Shown here in pieces: positions 16,329-25,429 of a stretch of DNA of 64,000 bases. Source of the DNA: Bacteroidales bacterium (GTDB taxonomy: Bacteria; Bacteroidota; Bacteroidia; Bacteroidales; P3); NCBI GenBank assembly GCA_017934545.1, contig JAGBJI010000009.1, positions 186,001 to 250,000 of the forward strand, read 5' to 3'. The first letter of the stretch is position 1; every line of letters begins with the position of its first letter. The notes under the pieces were generated by a model. The model did no database searches. It had not been told where the DNA came from and saw only the letters and a program-made list of their open reading frames with translations. Position numbers and translations under genes: made by a program.

Positions 16329-17273
16329 ATGTGTTGTAAGTGTTTGTATTGTTATGAACCGTTAACAAACGGCGAAAAAGATTTCCACGACAAATGTTCC
16401 AAGAAAATATTCGGCACAAAACATGTCCCCGTTCTGCCGTATAGAAGAGATGAGATAGAAGAATTGGCAAAAGAAGTGATACGGTCGCAAACCACTGTCA
16501 CGGGAGTGCAGCCCAAACTGTCTTTAGACTTTGATAAAATGAGCAAACCTACAAAAAGGTTTACCATTGTAGGCTTGTGGGGACGGTTCATACTCAAACC
16601 GCAGACCGAGATGTACCCTTTTCTGCCCGAAACCGAAGATTTAACCATACACTTGGCACAAGAAGCCAAAATAGATACTGTCCCCCATTCACTAATACGC
16701 TTTGCCGACGGAGAGTTGTGCTATATAACCAGACGTATAGACCGAACGGACAAAGGTGAAAAGATTGCAATGGAGGATATGTGTCAGCTTTCGGAGCGTC
16801 TGACCGAAGATAAATACAAAGGTTCACACGAAAAGATTGCCAAAATCATAGAAAAATACAGTGCAGTGCCGAAATTGGACGTTATCAAGTATTGGGAACA
16901 GGTTCTTTTCTCATGGATTGTCGGTAATGCGGACATGCACCTGAAAAACTATTCCTTGTACGCTCCCGCAGGTGAGTATTTTTTGACACCGGCTTATGAT
17001 TTGCTTTCCACCAAACTTGTTCTGCCAGAAGACAAAGAAGAACTTGCTTTGACTTTGTGCGGAAAAAAACGCAAAATTACGGCAGAAAATTTTATCAGTG
17101 CAATGCTTCAATCGTCAATAAGCGAAAAAGTCTGCGGTAATATCTTCAACCGCTTTGTCAAAACCAAGGACAAATGGATTGAAACCATACACAAAAGTTT
17201 TCTTCCTAAAGAAATGCAACAGCAATACATAGATTTGATTACGCAAAATATCAATTCACTGCAAAACATATAG
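16329..17273 (+). CDS. hipT: HipT-like serine/threonine kinase toxin (HipA C-terminal domain)
   Basis: 314 residues, starting at ATG 16329 (MCCKCLYCYEPL). A CxxC...HxxC cluster at the N-terminus looks like a small zinc ribbon. The Gly-rich loop is TTVTGVQPK, with Thr where HipA has the autophosphorylated Ser (SVAG) and HipT has Ser-Ile-Ser. The catalytic loop is WIVGNADMHLKNYSLY and the metal-binding Asp is in LTPAYDLLST. HipA family kinases phosphorylate aminoacyl-tRNA synthetases (GltX, or TrpS for HipT), halting growth. The target here is unknown. Confidence 0.9.
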   Translation: MCCKCLYCYEPLTNGEKDFHDKCSKKIFGTKHVPVLPYRRDEIEELAKEVIRSQTTVTGVQPKLSLDFDKMSKPTKRFTIVGLWGRFILKPQTEMYPFLPETEDLTIHLAQEAKIDTVPHSLIRFADGELCYITRRIDRTDKGEKIAMEDMCQLSERLTEDKYKGSHEKIAKIIEKYSAVPKLDVIKYWEQVLFSWIVGNADMHLKNYSLYAPAGEYFLTPAYDLLSTKLVLPEDKEELALTLCGKKRKITAENFISAMLQSSISEKVCGNIFNRFVKTKDKWIETIHKSFLPKEMQQQYIDLITQNINSLQNI

Positions 17274-17432
17274 CCTTTGCAATATCCGTATCTTTAAAAC
17301 AAACATCAATTTACGGAAATACAATTTGCAAAACATTTTTTCCTGCACGGTATACATGTTTTAAAATTAAAAAGAGGCGGCAAAAAAAGTGCTTTTTGTG
17401 AAAAGGAAAATGCCTTTTGCGATTTTATCGCC

Positions 17433-17537
17433 GCCCCTTGCGAAAGTAATTGTAAAAAAATGTGGTTTTTTGTATCAAAAAAATAGGTTTTTTGTGTGAA
17501 AAAATGTGATTTTTTTGAGATTACTTTCACAAAGGGC
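17433..17537. repeat. 105-bp modular element A: words TGTGG, ATAGG, TGTGA
   Basis: Inverted arms GCCCCTTGCGAAAGTAAT and ATTACTTTCACAAAGGGC enclose three A6-N5-T6 units starting (word) at 17461, 17483 and 17505. Linkers GTATC and GTGTG. Located between hipT and the DUF4292 gene, both on +. Flanks carry further ATTGGGC and GCCGC motifs shared with elements C and D. Confidence 0.9.
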
Positions 17538-17610
17538 AAAAACCAAGCGGCATTGGGCAAAAACCAAACGCCGCAGGGCAGACATAATGCTTTATTACAA
17601 AAATTATTGG

Positions 17611-17618
17611 TATCTTTG
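17611..17618 (+). promoter_or_regulatory. -7 box TATCTTTG of the DUF4292 gene
   Basis: Exact TAnnTTTG match followed by GCA, 41 bases before the ATG at 17659. Confidence 0.7.
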
Positions 17619-17658
17619 CACAAAATTTAAACGTTGAACTTAAAAACATCAAAACTCC

Positions 17659-18324
17659 ATGCAGGGAATAAAAAAGATAATATATCTATTGTTGATTGTA
17701 GCCTTGACGGCATCGTGTTCGGTATTTAAAAAATCTTCCAAGAAGAAAAAATCCGCACCTGTGCAAACCCAAACCACTATTACCAAACCCGAAAAAAGCA
17801 AAGACACCGTTACGGTGAGTATACCCGCAAAAAAAATTGCTCCGTACAAGAGTTGCTCGTTCAAATGCAAGACCACTTTCAAGTCAATGCCCGTTACCTT
17901 GAATGTAAGGACAACGTACGACAGTATTTTTTGGATTTCCGCTTCGTCGTTCGGAATAGAAGCCATCAGAGTGAAATGCGACAGGGATTCATTGCTGATG
18001 ACGGACAAATTAAACAAAGAAAACGTACACTGGACTTACCAACGGGCTGCCGTATATGCAGGTCTGCCGCTTACCTTTGACTTTATACAGGATTTGTTTA
18101 CCGATACTACTTTGGTCAAATCGTACAATACCGCCAAATTCAGCGGAACGGTTGTCAAAAAACTTACAACCGTGCAGGGTGTAAGGTTGCCCGAACAGGT
18201 CAATATTGACGGCAAAATCAAAGGCTCGCAGCAAAAAATACAGTTATCGTTGAGTAATTACAAACTTAACGCCAAAAACGAATATCCTTTTGAGTTCGTA
18301 AAAGGATACAAAACCGTGAAATAA
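17659..18324 (+). CDS. DUF4292 lipoprotein
   Basis: 221 residues with a lipoprotein signal (lipobox LTASC, Cys about residue 20), a Lys/Ser-rich linker, then the DUF4292 domain, which has a LolA/LolB-like half-barrel pattern: VRTTYDSIFWISASSFGIEA and RDSLLMTDKLNKENVHW. Common and conserved in Bacteroidota; thought to act in envelope lipoprotein biology, but the function is not established. Single gene with its own promoter. Confidence 0.85.
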   Translation: MQGIKKIIYLLLIVALTASCSVFKKSSKKKKSAPVQTQTTITKPEKSKDTVTVSIPAKKIAPYKSCSFKCKTTFKSMPVTLNVRTTYDSIFWISASSFGIEAIRVKCDRDSLLMTDKLNKENVHWTYQRAAVYAGLPLTFDFIQDLFTDTTLVKSYNTAKFSGTVVKKLTTVQGVRLPEQVNIDGKIKGSQQKIQLSLSNYKLNAKNEYPFEFVKGYKTVK

Positions 18325-18391
18325 CACGCAGGATAATATTTACGGAATCAAAAAACGCAAAAAATGTTTGCGTAGTTATGAAATATTTCCG

Positions 18392-18399
18392 TAATTTTG
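18392..18399 (+). promoter_or_regulatory. -7 box TAATTTTG of the metal-uptake cluster
   Basis: TAnnTTTG match, 26 bases before the ATG at 18425. Confidence 0.65.
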
Positions 18400-18424
18400 C
18401 AAATCACAGCAAAAGAAATTGAAT

Positions 18425-18754
18425 ATGAGGAAACTATGTGCATATATTTTGTTGACGGTGTTCCTTTCGATGACAATCTTTACAGATTTTCACCGTCACA
18501 GGATAGTTTCCCCGATTGCAAAATGCGAAATGTGCGGGCATAATATCCCCCACCCTGACCATATATCGCAAAGTTATTCATACCAAGACTTGTGTCTTTT
18601 GTGTCATTGGGCGTCGGAAGAGTTTACAAGCGATGTAAAAACTCTTGCATTTTGCAATTTGCAGGCAATAAAAACGCAGTTTGCGGACGTTTTTTTGCAA
18701 TATTCATTTATTAAAGACAATTCCTGTCCGTCAAGGGCGCCGCCGCAGATATAA
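18425..18754 (+). CDS. Small DUF2946-like His/Cys protein
   Basis: 109 residues from the ATG at 18425 (a TTG 6 bases upstream is the alternative). Signal-like N-terminus, then clustered metal ligands: DFHRHR, CEMCGHNIPHPDH, CLLCHW. The C-terminus SRAPPQI matches the usual end of DUF2946 proteins, which sit next to metal-linked TonB receptors. Likely a periplasmic metal (copper or zinc) binder; the metal is not known. First gene of the cluster ending at 21496. Confidence 0.65.
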   Translation: MRKLCAYILLTVFLSMTIFTDFHRHRIVSPIAKCEMCGHNIPHPDHISQSYSYQDLCLLCHWASEEFTSDVKTLAFCNLQAIKTQFADVFLQYSFIKDNSCPSRAPPQI

Positions 18755-18856
18755 AGAAAAGGAAAACAATTCCTTTTTATCTGTATTTTCAATAAATAGA
18801 ACGAAGTATTAACAAGGATATATCCTGAATATATCCGTTATTAAACAACGCAGCAA

Positions 18857-20983
18857 ATGACGGCGGTAATGTTTTGTGCAGTCACGTTGTTATCCGCTTT
18901 TGTTGATACGGTTATCGCCGTTGACACAATCGGAAGATATGACAGCATAGTGGAATTGAAAGACATTGAGATTTCGGACAATCAGGGGCGGAGTTATGAT
19001 TTAAGTTCGTCACAGGTCAAAATAAATATAGGAAAAGAGTATTTGGAGAATCATTTTGAGGGCAGCTTGATGCAGACATTGGAACAAATGCCGGGAATCA
19101 AGGCTATGACGATAGGTTCTTCGCAATCAAAACCCACCATAAGAGGATTGGGATTCAACAGAATGTTGGTTGCCGAAAACGGAATCAAACACGAAGGTCA
19201 GCAATGGGGTGACGACCACGGCTTGGAGATAAACCAGTTCGGTGTGAACAGGATTGAAATCATCAAAGGACCGTCTGCCTTGTTGTACGGTTCGGATGCA
19301 ATAGGCGGAGTGTTGAATTTGTTTACCAATTACGTCCCTTTGCGTAATGCGGAAGGCTCTGCGTCGGTGTTTTTCCGCTCCAACAACATGCTGACAGGTA
19401 CATACGCAAGCGTAGGGGGTAACAACGGAACATGGTTTTACCGCCTTGACGCATCGTATTCCGATTATTCGGATTACAAAGTGCCTGCCGACAGCATTCA
19501 ATACTATTCCTATTGGATTAAACTCAAAAACCGCCGCCTTAAAAACACTGCGGGCAAGGAACGTTACGCAGGTTTATTGTTAGGATATGCGAAAAGCAAC
19601 TTCCATTTTGACGTAAAAATATCGGACAATTACTCCAAGAGCGGATTTTTCGCCGATGCACACGGATTGGAAGTAAGACTGTCGGAAATAGATTATAACC
19701 GCTCGCAGCGGGATATAGATTTGCCTTTTCAGCAAGTAAACCATATCAAAGTGTTAACGCATTCGGTTTACAGCAAAAGCAACTTCACCGCCGAACTTAA
19801 CGCAGCCTATCAGAACAATCTGCGGCAGGAACATTCCGAACCCTTATCGCACGGTTATATGCCTACGCCCGACAACACTACGGAGCGAAAATTCAACAAG
19901 GATACCTACACTGCGAACCTTAACATCATGTTGCAATTGAACCAATCGCATTTTCTGCGCACGGGAATCAGCACCGAATACCAAGACAACGCCATAGGCG
20001 GATGGGGATTCATAATCCCTGCGTTTACGACTTTGTCCTACGGAGCTTACGCTACGGACAAATGGACTGTAAACCCAAATCTGACCGTTAACGGCGGAAT
20101 ACGCTGCGATTTTTCCTCAACCCACACCGACGCATATACGGATTGGTACAAAACACCCGTAACCTCCGGCGACAGCGTGTACAAACAACGCAGCAAAGAC
20201 ATGAGCCGCAGTTTTAAATCCTTGACCTACTCTTTGGGAACGGCATACAATAAAAACCGTTGGTCGTTAAAAACCAATATAGGCAAAAGTTTCCGCATTC
20301 CCGTGCCGAAAGAATTGGCTGCAGACGGAATCAATTACCATATATTCAGATATGAAAAAGGCAATGATACGCTTAAAGCCGAGCAAGCCTATCAACTTGA
20401 CGTTGACTTGGCATATTCGTCCGACAGGGTGGCTGCGGAGTTGGACGCATACGCCAACTATTTTCCCAACTACATATATCTGAACCCTACGGCCTATTAT
20501 ACAGAAGGCATGCAGACGTATTACTACACCCAAGCCGAAGTTTTCAGATACGGATTTGAGTTGCAATGCAACTACAAGTTGACTGCACTTTGGAACATGG
20601 ATTTCAGGGCGGAGTATTTGTACTCGCGGCAACTTTCGGGTCAGAAAAAAGGCTACACGCTTCCGTTTTCGGTGCCGTTTTCGGCGGATATGAACGCACG
20701 GTATACGTTTTCACCGAAGCAAAACGGCTACATATCGGCGGGAATACATTTCACCGCACCGCAAAACCAGATAGTGCCGCCCGAGAAAGCCACCGAAGGA
20801 TATTTGTTGGTCAATGTGTCGGCGGGAAAACATTTTGCAATAGGCAACAAAACGCTGAAAGTGTCCGTAAGCGTAAAAAACATTTTCAATACAAGGTATT
20901 ACGACCACACAAGTTATTACCGCCTGATAGACGTACCCGAACAAGGACGAAACGTTTCGGCGGTTTTTTCAACGGAATTTTAA
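18857..20983 (+). CDS. TonB-dependent outer-membrane receptor
   Basis: 708 residues. Signal peptide, then a plug domain at about 60-170 (GSLMQTLEQMPGIKAMTIGS, IRGLGFNRMLVAENGIKHEG, RIEIIKGPSALLYGSDAIGG) and a 22-strand-type barrel ending SAVFSTEF with terminal Phe. It lacks the N-terminal carboxypeptidase-like domain of SusC-type receptors. Together with a His/Cys-rich small protein before it and a His-rich DUF4625 lipoprotein after it, uptake of a transition metal (zinc, copper or a metallophore) is the best guess. Confidence 0.92.
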   Translation: MTAVMFCAVTLLSAFVDTVIAVDTIGRYDSIVELKDIEISDNQGRSYDLSSSQVKINIGKEYLENHFEGSLMQTLEQMPGIKAMTIGSSQSKPTIRGLGFNRMLVAENGIKHEGQQWGDDHGLEINQFGVNRIEIIKGPSALLYGSDAIGGVLNLFTNYVPLRNAEGSASVFFRSNNMLTGTYASVGGNNGTWFYRLDASYSDYSDYKVPADSIQYYSYWIKLKNRRLKNTAGKERYAGLLLGYAKSNFHFDVKISDNYSKSGFFADAHGLEVRLSEIDYNRSQRDIDLPFQQVNHIKVLTHSVYSKSNFTAELNAAYQNNLRQEHSEPLSHGYMPTPDNTTERKFNKDTYTANLNIMLQLNQSHFLRTGISTEYQDNAIGGWGFIIPAFTTLSYGAYATDKWTVNPNLTVNGGIRCDFSSTHTDAYTDWYKTPVTSGDSVYKQRSKDMSRSFKSLTYSLGTAYNKNRWSLKTNIGKSFRIPVPKELAADGINYHIFRYEKGNDTLKAEQAYQLDVDLAYSSDRVAAELDAYANYFPNYIYLNPTAYYTEGMQTYYYTQAEVFRYGFELQCNYKLTALWNMDFRAEYLYSRQLSGQKKGYTLPFSVPFSADMNARYTFSPKQNGYISAGIHFTAPQNQIVPPEKATEGYLLVNVSAGKHFAIGNKTLKVSVSVKNIFNTRYYDHTSYYRLIDVPEQGRNVSAVFSTEF

Positions 20984-21025
20984 AAACAAAAAATTATTAT
21001 CAACATTTAAAACCATTAAAAACAA

Positions 21026-21496
21026 ATGAAAAGAACATTAATCATAATAACGATTGCTGCAATGTTTGCAGCCTGCAACGACAAAGACACAAAAGACAAA
21101 GACATGTCCATGCCCGAAATCCTTGAACCGCAGTCGGGGGCATGCCCTGCGGACTGTCAGCACTTTGACAGGGGAGATACCATACATGTATGCTATTTGT
21201 TTACCGACGATACGGAGTTAGGGGCATACAACATAGAAATCCATAACAACTTTTCGCACCATACGCACAGCACATCCGACAGTGAATGCGAACACGACGA
21301 AGCTAAAACGCCCGTCAACCCATGGGTTTTCAACCATGATTATTCAATCCCCGAAGGCATGAGGGAGTTTGAAGCCCGAACAGATATAGTTGTACCCGAG
21401 GATATAGATGACGGGGAATATCACTTTATGATTCGGCTGACCGACCGTGCAGGATGGCAACAGATAAAATCCGTTGACATCCATATCAACGAGTAG
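21026..21496 (+). CDS. His-rich DUF4625 lipoprotein
   Basis: 156 residues with lipobox MFAAC (Cys about 17). Ig-like DUF4625 body (PEILEPQSGACPADCQHFDR to IRLTDRAGWQQIKSVDIHIN) interrupted at about residues 73-90 by a metal-ligand loop HNNFSHHTHSTSDSECEHDE. Probably exported to the outer membrane beside the TonB receptor 42 bases upstream, capturing the metal it imports. Function inferred from the ligand loop and context. Confidence 0.78.
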   Translation: MKRTLIIITIAAMFAACNDKDTKDKDMSMPEILEPQSGACPADCQHFDRGDTIHVCYLFTDDTELGAYNIEIHNNFSHHTHSTSDSECEHDEAKTPVNPWVFNHDYSIPEGMREFEARTDIVVPEDIDDGEYHFMIRLTDRAGWQQIKSVDIHINE

Positions 21497-21507
21497 ATTT
21501 TTCAACC

Positions 21508-21538
21508 AAGGGCTTATTCAAAATAAGCCCTTTTGCGT
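21508..21538 (+). terminator. Terminator of the metal-uptake cluster
   Basis: AAGGGCTTATT (21508-21518) pairs with AATAAGCCCTT (21522-21532), followed by TTGCGTTTT. Confidence 0.75.
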
Positions 21539-21568
21539 TTTACCTCCGCCCTTTTATAAATAACCACC

Positions 21569-21673
21569 GCCCCTTCTGAAAGTAATTTTAAAAAAATCAG
21601 ATTTTTTGACTCAAAAAACCACATTTTTTCACTTAAAAAAATAGGTTTTTTCCGAATTACTTTCGCAAAGGGC
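21569..21673. repeat. 105-bp modular element B: words TCAGA, CCACA, ATAGG
   Basis: Arms GCCCCTTCTGAAAGTAATT and AATTACTTTCGCAAAGGGC. A6-N5-T6 words start at 21597, 21619, 21641. Linkers GACTC and CACTT. Lies between convergent genes. A separate hairpin (GGCAGCCTT at 21674-21682 with AAGGCTGCC at 21690-21698) starts at its right edge. Confidence 0.9.
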
Positions 21674-21715
21674 GGCAGCCTTACATAAAAAGGCTGCCGT
21701 TAAACAAAAAAAGGC

Positions 21716-22966
21716 TTAAATATTTTTTATTTCCGCTTTGTCGGTAAAGCTTGCAAGTGCAAGCAAAACCCCTGTCAGCGAAACTATCTGTATTCTGTAC
21801 GTAAACCAAGAGTGAACATACGAGTGGTTGGCGGCGAACAAAAACCAAAGATAAGGAATGGCGGCGATAATTAAAAACATTACGCCGTATTGCCACTGCG
21901 TCTTGCCGGCTGAAACGGCGGGTTTGCGTTTAACCATCCGTACAACAAAAGGAACCAAAATTACAAGTGCTATGATTATCACATACAACCATGGCACAAG
22001 TGCAGTATTTGCCGACACGGCGTCCCAACGGGTGTAACCCTCTTGTGTTGAGGAGCGGAACAATGTTTCCTGTACTGCGTTCTGTATAGTATTGTGGTCG
22101 GTAAACAGATTGGTCAGCAGCCATTTGGTAAACCATGTCACGCCGTAACCTACTGCCCAAAGCAAAGAAAAAGAAACTATTGACCCCAAGTCTTTTTTCA
22201 AATCCGCACTGCGTACGGATGCAGTCATACAAAGCCACGTGCAGAGCATTATTCCCAAGGACAAAACGGGTGTTGTGAGCAAATCAAAATATGTAGTCAA
22301 GGCTCCGAAAACGAAAAACAACATACACGATTTTTTTCTGCACTCAAAATATTTCAACATCAGAAGCGAACCCGTCAAAGCCAAGAACAGCGACGGGAAA
22401 AACTGAACGGAAAACTGCATAACGAAAAAATTGCACAGCGTAAAGCCTGCAACGTATGCCAAAAGCGTTTTGTATCCCGTTTTTTTGTAAAGTTTGCCGC
22501 ACAAAAGCACAAACAACAGCGACGAAACTATATAGAAAAGTATTCTTATGCCCGGATATGCCCCCATAGTCAACAATATACGCACCATAAACGTATTGCC
22601 GTGCCAATAGCGTGAGTATCCGCCGTCCAAATGCGTAACCCCGTTTTCAGTCAAACCGTGCAGGGTTTGGCTCTGCGTGCCTTTAAACTCTTCTTTTGGC
22701 AGAAGCAACAGGGATTCTTTCATATGTTTTTTGTCCAAACAGTAGGCTTGGTTGAGTATAAGGGCGTCCGTGAAGTTGTCCAACTTACATGATTCGCGTG
22801 TAGTGAACACTTTGGAGTAATCGCTCCACAAATCGCCTTGTTCAACCGTACGGGTTATGTTTTTTTGCACCGTTTTGTCGGGCATCATACACGCCGCAAC
22901 GCCGAAAAGCAGGAATGAAACTATAAGAATGCAAAAAACTTTTACGTAAGACAAAAATGTTTTCAT
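21716..22966 (-). CDS. Polytopic membrane protein, probable cell-surface glycan assembly
   Basis: 416 residues from ATG 22966 (MKTFLSYVKVFCILIV); an upstream ATG at 22993 would overlap the preceding gene. About 8-10 membrane segments; a long extracytoplasmic loop follows TM1 (with LDNFTDALILNQAYCLD and HLDGGYSRYWHGN). Loop-after-TM1 with acidic residues is the layout of GT-C glycosyltransferases, but no clear catalytic motif is visible. It lies 4 bases after a GT2 gene and in a run with another GT-C-like protein, so a lipid-linked sugar transferase or its partner is plausible. Confidence 0.65.
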   Translation of the reverse strand: MKTFLSYVKVFCILIVSFLLFGVAACMMPDKTVQKNITRTVEQGDLWSDYSKVFTTRESCKLDNFTDALILNQAYCLDKKHMKESLLLLPKEEFKGTQSQTLHGLTENGVTHLDGGYSRYWHGNTFMVRILLTMGAYPGIRILFYIVSSLLFVLLCGKLYKKTGYKTLLAYVAGFTLCNFFVMQFSVQFFPSLFLALTGSLLMLKYFECRKKSCMLFFVFGALTTYFDLLTTPVLSLGIMLCTWLCMTASVRSADLKKDLGSIVSFSLLWAVGYGVTWFTKWLLTNLFTDHNTIQNAVQETLFRSSTQEGYTRWDAVSANTALVPWLYVIIIALVILVPFVVRMVKRKPAVSAGKTQWQYGVMFLIIAAIPYLWFLFAANHSYVHSWFTYRIQIVSLTGVLLALASFTDKAEIKNI

Positions 22967-22970
22967 GGCT

Positions 22971-23891
22971 TTATGATTTATTATCAAATTCAATCAACTT
23001 CAACTCATAGTCTTTGCGTGATTTGACGGCTATAACATCCAAACAAAGACCCGTGAAAAAAGACATCAACGCCGCCAAAGCCAAGAACACCGCCACAAAC
23101 AAGGTAGGAAATCTCGGCACAAGCCCCGTATGCAAGTATTCGTTCAGAACGGGTATAAACAAAATCAACGCCGCAACGAACAAAACGCCCGCAACAACGC
23201 TGAAAAACGCTAACGGACGGTATTCCCTGAACAATACGGCAATGGTTTTCAGCACACTTATTCCGTCGGAAAAGGTGTTGAGTTTGGAAAAACTGCCTTC
23301 AGGGCGGTCTTTGTAGTCAACGGGGATTTGTGCAATGGCAAAACGTTTGTCCAAAGCGTGTATTGTCATCTCCGTTTCTATCTCAAAATTGCCGCTCATT
23401 ACGGGAAAAGTTTTTACAAACCTGCGTGAAAACGCACGGTAACCCGTCATAATGTCGTTGATTTTTATGTTCCAAAACATTTGTATGAGTTTCCGTACCA
23501 ATTTATTGCCTGTATTGTGGAACTGTCTTTTGTTTTCGGAAAAATAGGTTGTGGACAGTCTGTCGCCGATTGCCATGTCGGCACGGTTGTTCAACACTGC
23601 GTTTTCCAAATCTGCGGCATGGATTGCAGGATATGTGTCATCGCCGTCCACGATTATATAACAATCGGCATCAATTTCGCGGAACATGCGGCGGATTACG
23701 TTTCCTTTGCCCTGAACATGCTCTTTTCTCACCACGGCTCCTGCTTCAAGGGCTATCTGTGCCGTATTGTCGGTGGAATTGTTATCATATACATAAACCG
23801 TTGCATGAGGCAACACTTTTTTAAAATCTTCCACCACTTTTTTAATCGTTACCGCTTCGTTGTAACACGGAATCAATACTGCTGTATTCAT
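22971..23891 (-). CDS. Family 2 glycosyltransferase, polyprenyl-phosphate sugar type
   Basis: 306 residues. GT-A fold with VLIPCYNEAVTIKKVVEDF, YDNNSTDNTAQIAL, the DxD-like IIVDGDDTYPA and NDIMTGYRAFSRRF, followed by two C-terminal membrane helices (about 230-290). This is the dolichol-phosphate mannose synthase / GtrB arrangement that makes polyprenyl-phosphate sugars for GT-C enzymes. Flanked by two polytopic proteins that could use that donor. Confidence 0.9.
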   Translation of the reverse strand: MNTAVLIPCYNEAVTIKKVVEDFKKVLPHATVYVYDNNSTDNTAQIALEAGAVVRKEHVQGKGNVIRRMFREIDADCYIIVDGDDTYPAIHAADLENAVLNNRADMAIGDRLSTTYFSENKRQFHNTGNKLVRKLIQMFWNIKINDIMTGYRAFSRRFVKTFPVMSGNFEIETEMTIHALDKRFAIAQIPVDYKDRPEGSFSKLNTFSDGISVLKTIAVLFREYRPLAFFSVVAGVLFVAALILFIPVLNEYLHTGLVPRFPTLFVAVFLALAALMSFFTGLCLDVIAVKSRKDYELKLIEFDNKS

Positions 23892-23903
23892 GTTTTGTAT
23901 TTG

Positions 23904-25400
23904 TTAATTTTGTTTTTTACGGTATTTACACATAGTACAAAAAGATAAAGTGAACGGTTCGCCGCTTTTTATCAGCAAACGGTCAAATTGGGTTATGGTA
24001 TCGGGGAATTCTTTGAGCCAATTGTTTTTGATAAGATAGATATTATCCTGCGAAACTGCACGTTCGGCCAATTGAATATTACGTGTATAATCCCAACATT
24101 TGTCATGGGGAGAGGCTATTATGTTTTCAGGATTGTAGATTGAGGAAAGGTAAGCGTATTGCCAATCTCCGAGAACGCCGCATTTGCCCAATTGTTCGGT
24201 TTGACGCACACGTTGCAGCATCGGATTGGTCTTATACGGGGCTGTATACTTGAATGTGGAGTACGTACTTACCGCCGCAGTAAGACTGATTAAGATTAAA
24301 AACCGTCGGCATGTGACTTTGGCATAGGGTTGTTGCATTTTGTCAATGCACAACAAGATTGCCATTGACAAAGATATGTAACAACTCACGTAATACCACG
24401 ACGCCATATTGTTCAATCTCACCCAAGCTGAAAGGAAATACACTCCCATGAACATAAAGAAGTCCGCAAGGAAAAATACCGCCCATTTGTCTTTGATGAA
24501 TTGTCTGTATACTTTGGTTTTTACTGCAAGTATTATCACAACTGCAAGAAACAAAACAACCAACCACGCATACACCCCTACTGCAATGCGGACTTGTACC
24601 TCGGAAAAGAAAAGATAATTGTACAAAGCTTTGCCCAAAATCAAAAAAGAGTCCTTTACCTCGCTCAAAGTGTTGATTTGGTTGCATTGTTTGCACTCCG
24701 TATAAGGTTGGGAATACATATAAAACCATGCACATGCGAACAAAACAACACCGATTGCGAAAGTTATCAAAACGTGTTTACCCGGCAATTTCATCTTATT
24801 GAAAACCATCAGCACCAAAATCAGCAAAACTATTGTGAATACGGCGTTGTACAACACCCAATAGGCAAGAATCAGGCTTAAAACAACTCCGCACATCATC
24901 CAACGGCTGCTTAATTTGGATTTGTCTGCGTCCCACAGTTTGTTTATCAGACACACGGCAACTGCAATCAGACAATACTCCATTCCTATGGGATAACGCA
25001 CTATGTCAACGAACCTTTGGAAAGGAAAGAACCACACCATTGCCAAGATGATTTTAAGAAATTTTGTCTTCAAAAGCGAACACAGGCACAAAACTCCCGT
25101 TAAAAGCAAAAGATATGTGGCTATTGACACCGATGTTACGGCTTTTAATCCGAACAAATGTATGAATATTTGGGAGATAAGCGGTATAAGCGTTCCGCCT
25201 CTGTTCTGTCCCCAGCAAAATATATTGCCCGGAAATTCATAGTAATGTGCCATCAAAACATTCATGGCATCGTCCGAATTGATTCCGGGGTAATAATTGT
25301 AAGAGTAAAAGAAAAAAGATAAAAATGCAATGAGAATAATTATTAATATATGATAATTATCCTTCATTGCATTAACGGTTTTCTCTGCTTTCAGTTTCAT
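23904..25400 (-). CDS. Polytopic membrane protein, GT-C glycosyltransferase-like
   Basis: 498 residues with about 10-12 membrane helices. Just after TM1 it has YNYYPGINSDDAMNVLMAHY, an Asp-Asp motif in the first periplasmic loop as in PMT/ArnT-like enzymes. The soluble C-terminal part (about 400-498) may be a periplasmic domain. The donor is presumably supplied by the GT2 enzyme encoded 12 bases downstream. The acceptor is unknown. A later start at 25367 (MKDNYHILII) is possible. Confidence 0.7.
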   Translation of the reverse strand: MKLKAEKTVNAMKDNYHILIIILIAFLSFFFYSYNYYPGINSDDAMNVLMAHYYEFPGNIFCWGQNRGGTLIPLISQIFIHLFGLKAVTSVSIATYLLLLTGVLCLCSLLKTKFLKIILAMVWFFPFQRFVDIVRYPIGMEYCLIAVAVCLINKLWDADKSKLSSRWMMCGVVLSLILAYWVLYNAVFTIVLLILVLMVFNKMKLPGKHVLITFAIGVVLFACAWFYMYSQPYTECKQCNQINTLSEVKDSFLILGKALYNYLFFSEVQVRIAVGVYAWLVVLFLAVVIILAVKTKVYRQFIKDKWAVFFLADFFMFMGVYFLSAWVRLNNMASWYYVSCYISLSMAILLCIDKMQQPYAKVTCRRFLILISLTAAVSTYSTFKYTAPYKTNPMLQRVRQTEQLGKCGVLGDWQYAYLSSIYNPENIIASPHDKCWDYTRNIQLAERAVSQDNIYLIKNNWLKEFPDTITQFDRLLIKSGEPFTLSFCTMCKYRKKQN

Positions 25401-25429
25401 ACAATCGGATTAAAGCAATGCAAACAAAC

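Noticed and set aside
17306-17623. 105-aa minus-strand frame over element A
   Set aside because: Lys/Phe repeats come from the A6/T6 tracts; similar peptides appear at other copies of the element and there is no other coding evidence.
21674-21698. Hairpin GGCAGCCTT/AAGGCTGCC as terminator of the minus-strand glycosyltransferase gene
   Set aside because: No T run follows on the minus strand; it is listed only as a flank of element B.
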